Positions 1-5,082 of a stretch of DNA of 5,082 nucleotides are shown here, piece by piece. The notes under the pieces were generated by a model. It did no database searches and was not told the origin of the DNA. It worked only from the letters and a program-made list of their open reading frames with translations. The stretch's first letter is position 1. The number at the start of each line of letters is the position of its first letter. Location: positions 1 to 5,082 of the forward strand of contig CAMLSH010000307.1 in NCBI GenBank assembly GCA_946482625.1, in the 5' to 3' direction. The position numbers and the translations under genes are program-made. Origin of the DNA: an uncultured Opitutaceae bacterium. GTDB lineage: Bacteria > Verrucomicrobiota > Verrucomicrobiae > Opitutales > Opitutaceae.

Positions 1-218
1 TAGTGCGGCGTCGCGATCAACACCGCGTCGATCAGGCCCGACGCAAACATCTCCGCCGCCGTCGCGAAACCCGGCACGTCGGGAAACTTCGCGCGCTTCT
101 CCGTATTCGAGTCCACCACCGCCGCGAGCGTGAGCCCCGGCGCCTTTCCCGAAAGAATCAGGTTCGCGTGAAACGCGCCCATGCCTAGACCGACGATACC
201 AAGACGAACCGTGCTCAT
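1..218 (-). CDS. Gfo/Idh/MocA-family oxidoreductase, N-terminal part (cut by window edge)
   Basis: Reading the minus strand from an ATG at 218-216 gives 72 complete codons with no stop before the window edge, so this is the amino-terminal part of a longer gene. The protein opens with a Rossmann dinucleotide-binding strand-turn-helix, GIVGLGMGAFHA (residues 7-18), which carries the GxGxxG-type glycine pattern. It continues with a second strand ending in an acidic residue (AAVVDSN, D36), expected to contact the NAD(P) ribose, and then DAVLIATPH (64-72), the typical fourth-strand 'TP.H' signature of this family. Members are usually 330-400 residues long and oxidise or reduce sugars, inositols or related polyols in the cytoplasm; the substrate cannot be told from this fragment. 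No strong Shine-Dalgarno sequence precedes the start. Its codons favour GCG, ACG and some T-ending forms, unlike the C-ending plus-strand genes. It is transcribed divergently from the protease-nuclease gene. Family call is confident, specific function unknown. Confidence 0.88.
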   Translation of the reverse strand, partial: MSTVRLGIVGLGMGAFHANLILSGKAPGLTLAAVVDSNTEKRAKFPDVPGFATAAEMFASGLIDAVLIATPH

Positions 219-331
219 GCCGCCACGCTGCCGCTCCCGCCCATCGCCGTCACTGCGATTTCAGTCACACCGTTAGGCTTTCAACTGCGCCCCGCCGTAA
301 CGTTCCCCCGCGCGTTTCAGATTCCATGGAG

Positions 332-351
332 GGACGACCTCCGTGTCGTCC
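332..351. repeat. REP-like hairpin in divergent intergenic region
   Basis: GGACGAC (332-338) and GTCGTCC (345-351) are perfect reverse complements separated by a 6-nt loop. A competing 5-bp hairpin, GGAGG (328-332) with CCTCC (338-342), overlaps it. The compact GC-rich imperfect palindrome between genes resembles repetitive extragenic palindromes. It is followed by pyrimidine-rich sequence rather than a T-tract, so it is not a classical terminator. Only one copy is visible here, so the repeat status is an inference. Confidence 0.5.
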
Positions 352-352
352 G

Positions 353-436
353 CCTCTCCCCGCTGTCCTCCACCTTCTATCCTCTACCCTCTCCCTTCTT
401 CCACTCCGCCTCCGTCCGCACCCCGCTTCACCTCCC
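353..436 (+). other. Polypyrimidine leader before the protease-nuclease gene
   Basis: This stretch is overwhelmingly C and T on the plus strand, with CCTCTACC- and CTTCTATC-like low-complexity runs, and leads directly to the ATG at 437. It contains no Shine-Dalgarno sequence. It is open in frame with the downstream gene, but the peptide it would encode is rich in Pro, Leu and Ser with no recognisable domain, so it is more likely an untranslated leader. The remainder of the divergent gap (219-331) shows no promoter I can call with confidence; a TTGAAA-like box lies on the minus strand at 284-279 without a convincing -10 partner. Confidence 0.45.
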
Positions 437-2530
437 ATGAAACTCTCCCACCGCCTCATCCGCAAAGCCGCCGGCACCGCCTTCAAAGACCTCGCCCGCC
501 TCCGCGAACTCCGCCGCACCCAGACTCCGGAAGAGGCCGAGACGCCCCAGCGCCTCACCCAGCGCCTCCTCATGGCCCGCGAGGTCACCGCCACCCCCGC
601 CGAGGCCCAGGGCATGTTCGAGCGCATCATCAAGGGCAACGACCTCACCGGCATCAACTACCTCGAAAAAGGCCTGCGCGCCGCCAAATCCATCGGCCGT
701 ATCCACGTCCTCGATTCCTCCGGCGAACCCCTCGGCTTCGGCACCGGCTTCCTCATCGCGCCCGGCATCCTCATGACGAACCACCACGTCCTCACCAGCG
801 CCGAGGTCGCCGCCGCCAGCTTCGTGGAGTTCGACTACGAACTCGATGCCTCCGGCAACGATCGCCAGAGCTTCACCTACCTCCTCCGCCCCCAGGATTT
901 TTTCTTCAACCACGACGCCCTCGACTTCGCCGTCTGCGCCGTCGCTCCCACCGCCCGCGAAAAGAAACGCCCCGTCAAAGACTTTTCCTGGCTCAAACTC
1001 AACCGCACCACGGGCAAGGTTCTCCTCACCGAGTACCTCACCATCATCCAGCACCCCGGCGGACAGCGGAAACAAATTTGCGTACGGGAAAACCAAGTAC
1101 TCCGCCTCGACACCGACACCATCTGGTACGCGACCGACACCCTCGGCGGCTCCTCCGGCTCCCCCGCCTTCAACTCCTCCTGGCAGGTCATCGCCCTCCA
1201 CCATCTCGGCGTCCCCAAGAAAAACGCCGACGGCTACTGGCTCACCGTCGACGGCGGCATCTGGGACGAATCCATGGACGAATCCCGCGTCCAATGGATC
1301 GCCAACGAAGGCATCCGCATCTCCCGCATCGTGGACACCCTCTCCAAAAAATTCCGCAAACACCCCCGACTCGTCCCCATCTTCGACAACACCCAGCCCC
1401 CCATCCCCGCCGGTTTCGAAGCCATCACCCTCAGCGAAGATCCCGCCACCCTCACCCCAACGCCCGTCCCTCCTTCCGCCTCCGGCCCCACCACCACAGG
1501 CACTTCCTCCGCCAGCATCACCATTCCCCTCCACATCACCGTCTCCCTCAGCAACTCCTCAACCGCCGCAACACCCGGCAACGTCAGCTCCTCAATCACT
1601 CTCTCCACCGGCCCCTCCTCCTCCTCTCCCACGCCCGCCTCCACCCCGCTCCTCAGAGAAGCCATCAGCATCGATCCCGACTATTCTACCCGCACCGGCT
1701 TCGATCCCGCCTTCCTCGGCAAAACCGCTGCCCTCAAAACCCCGCTCCCCACCCTCACCGCCAAACAAAAAACCACCGCCGCCCGCCTCACCACACCGCC
1801 CGCCGGCGCCGATCCGCTCGAGTTGAAATACCATCACTCCAGCATTGTCATGAACGCCGTCCGCCGGCTCGCCTTCTTCGCCGCGGTCAACATCGACGGC
1901 GTCGTCTGGCGCAGCATCAAACGCGCATCCGACCGCTGGATACTCGACCCCCGCATCCCCAAAACGGCCCAAGCCGGCGAAGATCTCTACGCCGGAAACC
2001 CGCTCGACCGCGGCCACCTCGTCCGCCGCCTCGACCCCGCCTGGGGCCCCGACCTCGCCACCGCGAAAACCGCCAACGACGACACCTTCCACTTCACCAA
2101 CTGCGCCCCGCAGCACGAAGATTTTAACCAAAACAACGACACTTGGGCCGGCCTCGAAGACTACATCCTCCAAAACGCCGACCGTGAAAACCTCCGCGTC
2201 ACCGTCTTCACTGGCCCCGTCTTCGCCACCAGCGACGAAACCTACCGCGGCATCCAGCTCCCCCGCCAGTTCTGGAAAATCGTCGTCATGGTGAAAAAGA
2301 AAAAGCTCCACGCCACCGCCTATCTCCTCAGCCAGGCCAAGCTCATCCAAGGCCTCGTCGAAGCGGATTTCAGCTACGGCAAATACAAGACCTTCCAGGT
2401 CCCGATCGCCAAAGTCGCCAAGCTCACCGGCCTCACCTTCGGCAAACTCTCCGCCGCCGACCCCCTCAACAAAACCACCGAGTCCACCGCCCTCCGCGAA
2501 CTCACCGAGCTCACAGACATCGCCCTCTAA
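437..2530 (+). CDS. Trypsin/V8-like serine protease fused to NUC1-type DNA/RNA non-specific endonuclease
   Basis: The 697-residue product has four parts. Residues 1-85 are charged and mostly helical, including FERIIKGNDL and LEKGLRAAKSIGRI, a segment I associate with bacterial trypsin-like multidomain proteins. Residues 86-300 form a chymotrypsin-fold protease with TNHHV (H117), ALDFAV (D163) and GGSSGSPAF (S240), so the triad looks intact; IALHHLGVP follows the serine as in V8-like enzymes. Residues about 333-403 are a Ser/Thr/Pro-rich linker. Residues about 457-672 form a beta-beta-alpha-metal nuclease with DRGHLVRR (H527 general base), TNCAPQ, FNQNN..W..LE (N564 likely metal ligand, E574), FTGPVF and PRQFWKIVV. 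It should cleave peptides and both DNA and RNA. The start at 437 is preferred over the in-frame ATG at 326, because 326 lies beside a hairpin and adds a low-complexity Pro/Leu-rich extension. At 437 there is no clear signal peptide, suggesting a cytoplasmic protein. The gene stands alone between a divergent gene and a terminator. Role in defence or conflict is inferred. Confidence 0.93.
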   Translation: MKLSHRLIRKAAGTAFKDLARLRELRRTQTPEEAETPQRLTQRLLMAREVTATPAEAQGMFERIIKGNDLTGINYLEKGLRAAKSIGRIHVLDSSGEPLGFGTGFLIAPGILMTNHHVLTSAEVAAASFVEFDYELDASGNDRQSFTYLLRPQDFFFNHDALDFAVCAVAPTAREKKRPVKDFSWLKLNRTTGKVLLTEYLTIIQHPGGQRKQICVRENQVLRLDTDTIWYATDTLGGSSGSPAFNSSWQVIALHHLGVPKKNADGYWLTVDGGIWDESMDESRVQWIANEGIRISRIVDTLSKKFRKHPRLVPIFDNTQPPIPAGFEAITLSEDPATLTPTPVPPSASGPTTTGTSSASITIPLHITVSLSNSSTAATPGNVSSSITLSTGPSSSSPTPASTPLLREAISIDPDYSTRTGFDPAFLGKTAALKTPLPTLTAKQKTTAARLTTPPAGADPLELKYHHSSIVMNAVRRLAFFAAVNIDGVVWRSIKRASDRWILDPRIPKTAQAGEDLYAGNPLDRGHLVRRLDPAWGPDLATAKTANDDTFHFTNCAPQHEDFNQNNDTWAGLEDYILQNADRENLRVTVFTGPVFATSDETYRGIQLPRQFWKIVVMVKKKKLHATAYLLSQAKLIQGLVEADFSYGKYKTFQVPIAKVAKLTGLTFGKLSAADPLNKTTESTALRELTELTDIAL

Positions 2531-2541
2531 CCGCCCCACCA

Positions 2542-2558
2542 GAGCGCCCCCCGCGCTC
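2542..2558. repeat. Short GC-rich hairpin after the protease-nuclease stop codon
   Basis: GAGCGC (2542-2547) pairs perfectly with GCGCTC (2553-2558) across a loop of five C residues, 11 nt after the stop codon. No T-tract follows immediately, so alone it is a weak terminator; it may stabilise the mRNA 3' end or act with the larger stem-loop just downstream. Confidence 0.45.
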
Positions 2559-2567
2559 CGCATTTCC

Positions 2568-2612
2568 ATAGGTCCTATAGGTCCCATCAGCCCTATAGGA
2601 CCTATTCTTTTT
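2568..2612 (+). terminator. Rho-independent terminator of the protease-nuclease gene
   Basis: A perfect 14-bp inverted repeat, ATAGGTCCTATAGG (2568-2581) and CCTATAGGACCTAT (2592-2605), encloses a 10-nt loop and is followed at once by TCTTTTT (2606-2612). It lies 37 nt after the stop codon. The T-tract exists only on the plus strand, so termination should be one-directional. The stem is much richer in A and T than its surroundings. Its left arm contains ATAGGTCC twice in tandem with a 9-nt period, which is unusual for a simple terminator. Confidence 0.75.
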
Positions 2613-2832
2613 CGCCTACTCCATCCTCCCCGCCTCCGGTTCCCCTCCGATCCCTCCGACCTACTCGCTACCCGCTACTCACCACACGCTACATTCTTCT
2701 CCCCCCGCCCCCCCGATTCCTTCCGATTTCACGCTCCGTTCATCCTCATTTCACAGAGCTCCGGCAAACTGCCTTCACAAACTTCCCGCTTTTCCGACCC
2801 GGGCTCTCTCCTTTTTCTTCCACCACTCACCC

Positions 2833-3480
2833 ATGAAACGCTCCCGCCCCCTCCTCGCCACCGCTCTGGCCGCACTCCTCTTCTCCGCCCCCGCCCGCGC
2901 CCAGCTCCCCGACGTGTACAAATACGTGGAGCCCTCCATCCCCTTCGACGAACCCGCCGCCAAGGCCCAGCTCGAGCCCGGCACCGCCACCATCCGCGGC
3001 ACCCTCTCCGCGAAGGAAGGCAAGGCCCTCATCAAGGCCCTCAACATCAGCAAATCCCACAAAGCCTACAAAGGCACCGTCGTCACCCTCATGCCCCACA
3101 GCGCCTACATCGACGCCTGGCTCGCCCTGAACAAAAAGCTCAACCGCAAATCCACCCTCGAAAAAGCCGCCCTCTCCGCCCAGGCAAATTCCTACCGCAT
3201 CCTCACCAAAGTCTCCGACGACCAGGGCTCCTTCTCCTTCCCTGGCCTTAAACCCGGCAAATACTTCATCTACGCCGACGTGGACTTCGTCGTCGGCGGC
3301 AGCTCCTTCGTCCAGACCGGCACCGTGACCACCTCGAGCGTCGTCACCGGCCAGGTCCTCGATTCCCGCGCCACCGGCTACTACGAACCCTACGCCGTCA
3401 ACGTCAGCAAATTCGTCACCGGCATCATCACCGTTTCCACCGACGGCGAGACGGTCGAAGCCAACCTCCGCGGCCAGTAA
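2833..3480 (+). CDS. Exported protein with carboxypeptidase-regulatory-like domain
   Basis: This 215-residue protein begins with a clear Sec signal peptide: basic KRSR, a hydrophobic core (LLATALAALLF) and a probable cleavage site after A23 (APARA/QLPD). The mature part reads TATIRGTLSA (51-60), then a charged helical insertion around 92-120 (with KKLNRKSTLEK), and then VSDDQGSFSFPGLKPGKYFIYAD (127-149). The D-x-G-x-F-x-F-x-x-L-x-P-G-x-Y pattern is the hallmark of CarboxypepD_reg/CnaB-like beta-sandwich domains, which usually serve as structural or binding modules rather than enzymes. A Thr/Val/Ser-rich stretch (GTVTTSSVVTGQV, 163-175) follows. There are no catalytic residues to suggest an activity and no C-terminal membrane anchor. 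It is likely periplasmic or secreted. No Shine-Dalgarno sequence precedes the start. It probably opens a transcription unit with the LRR gene 73 nt downstream; no terminator is visible between them. Exact function unknown. Confidence 0.85.
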   Translation: MKRSRPLLATALAALLFSAPARAQLPDVYKYVEPSIPFDEPAAKAQLEPGTATIRGTLSAKEGKALIKALNISKSHKAYKGTVVTLMPHSAYIDAWLALNKKLNRKSTLEKAALSAQANSYRILTKVSDDQGSFSFPGLKPGKYFIYADVDFVVGGSSFVQTGTVTTSSVVTGQVLDSRATGYYEPYAVNVSKFVTGIITVSTDGETVEANLRGQ

Positions 3481-3553
3481 AAAACGCCCGCCTCCGCCGT
3501 ACCCTTCCGCCCGATACGCCGCACCGCGCCGACCTCACCTTCGCCCTTCCGCC

Positions 3554-4441
3554 ATGACCTTCCGCACCCTCTTCGCCGCTCTCGCCCTCTCCCTCGCCGC
3601 CACGCTCGCCCAAGCCGCCGAGACCATCCGCATCCCCGACCCCAACCTCCTCAACCACCTCCTCTCCCTCGGCTACGACCTCAACGACGACGGCAAAATC
3701 CAGACCGACGAAGCCGCCAAGGTCACCGAGCTCAAACTCAACGGCCTCGGCATCCTCAACGCCCAGGGCCTCACCAAATTCCCCAACCTCAAGTTCATTA
3801 ACCTCCGCGACAACCGGCTCACCACCATCGACCTCACCGGCATGACCAGCCTCCGCGAGATCCTCCTCGGCAGAAACAGCATCGCCCTCGTCAAGGTCCA
3901 GCCCCTCCCAAACCTCGAAGAACTCGAACTCGCCAACAACCCCCTCAATATGGCGGTCGACCTCACCGTCTTCAAAAACCTGAAAGGCTTCTACGGATAC
4001 AACTGCGGCATCACCCGCCTCAACGTCCGCGGCCTCACTAAACTGGTAAACCTCTACGTCTACACCAACGACATCCCCGAGCTCGACCTCGCCGGCATGA
4101 CCGCGCTCGAAGACCTCCGCATCGATAACAACTCCCTCACGCGCCTCGACCTCACCGGCCTCTCCTCCCTTCGCGACGTCTGGGCCGAAAACAACCGCAT
4201 CGCCGACTTCAAAACCACCGGCGCCAACGCCCTCGTCTTCGTCAAACTCGCCCGCAACCAGGTCGCCTCCCACGACTTCACCCACGCCCCCAACCTCCAG
4301 ACCATCAATCTCGCCGACAACCCCATCGCCTCGATCGACGTCCGCGGCCTCAAAAACCTCCGCTCCCTCTTCTGCACAAACGGCTTCATCACCCACCTCA
4401 ACCTCAGCGGCACCTACAGCCTCCGCGACCTCCAGTGGTGA
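3554..4441 (+). CDS. Exported leucine-rich-repeat protein with EF-hand-type calcium loop
   Basis: The 295-residue product starts with a signal peptide cleaved probably after A21 (LAQA/AETIR). An LRR N-cap-like segment, IRIPDPNLLNHLL (25-37), comes next. A perfect 12-residue EF-hand/dockerin-type loop follows, DLNDDGKIQTDE (42-53), with D42, N44, D46, G47, I49 and E53 in the canonical positions. From about residue 58 to the end run eleven leucine-rich repeats, nearly all exactly 21 residues, with consensus LxxLxLxxNxLTxLDLTGLxx. Two units have 22 residues. The last unit stops after LRDLQW, so there is no C-terminal cap, sorting signal or anchor. Such proteins form solenoids that bind proteins or glycans outside the cytoplasm; a ligand cannot be named. 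Its start has no Shine-Dalgarno sequence. The next gene begins 35 nt downstream with no terminator between, so the two are probably co-transcribed. Family call is firm, biological role unknown. Confidence 0.93.
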   Translation: MTFRTLFAALALSLAATLAQAAETIRIPDPNLLNHLLSLGYDLNDDGKIQTDEAAKVTELKLNGLGILNAQGLTKFPNLKFINLRDNRLTTIDLTGMTSLREILLGRNSIALVKVQPLPNLEELELANNPLNMAVDLTVFKNLKGFYGYNCGITRLNVRGLTKLVNLYVYTNDIPELDLAGMTALEDLRIDNNSLTRLDLTGLSSLRDVWAENNRIADFKTTGANALVFVKLARNQVASHDFTHAPNLQTINLADNPIASIDVRGLKNLRSLFCTNGFITHLNLSGTYSLRDLQW

Positions 4442-4476
4442 ACCGCGCCCTCGCCCATTCCGCGCATCGAGCACCC

Positions 4477-5082
4477 ATGAACCGACCGCCCACATTCTCC
4501 GCACTTCTTTTCCTCGCCGCCCTTCTCGTACCGCTCGCCCACGCCCAGCCACCCTCGCCCCCGCCAGCCACCGCCGCCCCACCACCCGCTCCCGACGTCC
4601 GCATCCCCGACGCCGCCCTCCGCGCCCAACTCCCGCCGCCACCCGACGGCTTCGACTGGCTACTCTATAAAAACTGCGCCGTCCTCCGTCCCGACGGCTG
4701 GCACCAAAACACCCGCCCCGACGACCCCGCCAAAAAACTCACCGGCGCCTTCGCGCTCAGCCCCGAAACGTTTTCAGAAAAGAAACCCTTCGAGCACGGC
4801 TTCACCGTCCAGATCCACCACGACGTCCGCGCCCGCTTCGGCGCGCCTCCCTCCGAAAGCGTCGCCGGCTTCCTCCAGCCCCTCGCCGCGCGCCTCGCGA
4901 AGACCGATCTGCTGCTCTACAAAGAAAACCCCACGCCCACCGGCGCGACCTGCATCCTCCGCTACCGCGACGCCCCGCCGGGCCTCACGCCGCTCGTCAT
5001 TCACCGTTACTACATCGCCGACGACGCCGGCGACACGCTCTACGCCTTCACCTACGAATCGCCAGAAGCCCAGTGGGAAGAA
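4477..5082 (+). CDS. Exported proline-rich protein of unknown function (3' end beyond window)
   Basis: From the ATG at 4477 the frame stays open for 202 codons to the window edge. A signal peptide (hydrophobic core ALLFLAALLVPL, probable cleavage AHA/Q after residue 23) precedes a Pro/Ala-rich spacer (24-40). Then comes VRIPDAALRAQL (41-52), which closely matches the post-signal segment of the preceding LRR protein. The rest looks like one alpha/beta globular domain: FDWLLYKNCAVLRPDGWHQ (59-77), FALSPETF (92-99), FTVQIHHDV (109-117), an amphipathic helix (127-142), TCILRYRDA (158-166), and IHRYYIADDAGDTLYAFTYESPEAQW (175-200). A 'P-x-GW' early strand and a closing aromatic strand before 'SPEAQW' recall PsbP/DcrB-like folds, but this is only a guess from pattern. 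No enzyme motif is visible. The gene follows the LRR gene by 35 nt and is likely in the same transcript. No Shine-Dalgarno sequence precedes it. Its distal half uses GCG and ACG more than the preceding plus-strand genes. Confidence 0.82.
   Translation, partial: MNRPPTFSALLFLAALLVPLAHAQPPSPPPATAAPPPAPDVRIPDAALRAQLPPPPDGFDWLLYKNCAVLRPDGWHQNTRPDDPAKKLTGAFALSPETFSEKKPFEHGFTVQIHHDVRARFGAPPSESVAGFLQPLAARLAKTDLLLYKENPTPTGATCILRYRDAPPGLTPLVIHRYYIADDAGDTLYAFTYESPEAQWEE

Larger units (their letters stand above)
2531..2832. other. 302-nt non-coding gap
   Basis: Apart from the two hairpins at 2542-2612, this gap holds pyrimidine-rich low-complexity sequence. Around 2671-2693 there are several CTAC-containing units (CTACTCGCTACCCGCTACTC), and around 2699-2715 a C-run. 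I see no coding potential on either strand beyond shadow frames. A promoter for the downstream exported-protein genes is expected between 2613 and 2832, but no convincing -35/-10 pair can be named. The last 30 nt before the ATG at 2833 are almost purine-free and lack a Shine-Dalgarno sequence. Confidence 0.6.

Noticed and set aside
3..188. Plus-strand 61-codon frame at the window start
   Set aside because: Arg/His-rich product with no domain, antisense to a convincing Rossmann-fold N-terminus.
251..269. Possible operator around CACTGCGATTTCAGTCAC
   Set aside because: Only a 4-bp inverted match (ACTG/CAGT) and a 5-nt direct repeat (GTCAC) are present, which is expected by chance.
428..1534. 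Minus-strand open frame of 368 codons opposite the protease part
   Set aside because: Its product is low-complexity Gly/Ala/Glu/Val with no domain. It lies antisense to a gene with an intact catalytic triad and is explained by C-ending codons of that gene.
343..2127. Plus-strand frame of 594 codons beginning GTG shortly after GGAGG
   Set aside because: The product is almost entirely Pro, Arg, His and Ser and overlaps the protease-nuclease gene in another frame; it is a composition shadow despite the nearby GGAGG.
1592..2587. Minus-strand open frame of 331 codons opposite the nuclease part
   Set aside because: Glycine, glutamate and valine-rich with no motif; it starts in the loop of the terminator and is antisense to the clear NUC1 domain.
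2660..2700. CTAC-rich stretch as a CRISPR or tandem-repeat array
   Set aside because: The units are irregular, only a few bases long, and lack spacers; it is better described as low-complexity pyrimidine sequence.
4436..4476. Frameshift extending the LRR protein into the next gene
   Set aside because: Reading the bases after the stop in the other frames gives no leucine-rich repeat pattern, and the next gene has its own signal peptide.
3428..4642. Minus-strand open frame of 404 codons opposite the LRR gene
   Set aside because: Its apparent repeats (such as EVGDEA, AGEVE) are the antisense image of the LRR units, and it crosses three plus-strand genes.

Overview
The window is GC-rich bacterial DNA, and its plus-strand genes end most codons in C. 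The translation starts lack Shine-Dalgarno sequences and follow pyrimidine-rich leaders. Several proteins are exported or accessory. Together this resembles Verrucomicrobiota, perhaps Opitutaceae. That placement is an inference from composition and gene style; no marker gene is present.

Layout: positions 1-218 hold the 5' end of a minus-strand Gfo/Idh/MocA-family NAD(P)-dependent oxidoreductase, cut by the window edge. A divergent intergenic stretch (219-436) follows, with a REP-like hairpin at 332-351 and a long polypyrimidine tract. From 437 to 2530 lies the most notable gene: a 697-residue protein joining a trypsin/V8-like serine protease (triad H117, D163, S240) through a Ser/Thr/Pro-rich linker to a NUC1/EndoG-type non-specific DNA/RNA endonuclease (DRGH motif, H527). 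A 302-nt non-coding gap follows, with a small GC hairpin and then a strong stem-loop with a T-tract that should terminate transcription.

Three plus-strand genes then follow with short gaps: a small exported protein with a carboxypeptidase-regulatory-like beta-sandwich (2833-3480), an exported 21-residue-repeat leucine-rich-repeat protein with a perfect EF-hand-type calcium loop (3554-4441), and the first 202 codons of an exported proline-rich protein (4477 to the window end). This last gene shares the post-signal-peptide 'RIPD' motif of the LRR protein but has no repeats in the visible part. The three may be co-transcribed and look like cell-envelope or extracellular proteins.

The best candidate for an unusual system is the protease-nuclease fusion. 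It lacks an obvious signal peptide at its preferred start and stands alone between a divergent gene and a terminator, so it may be a self-contained, proteolysis-controlled nuclease effector. The domain assignments are well supported by motifs; the defence or conflict role is inference.
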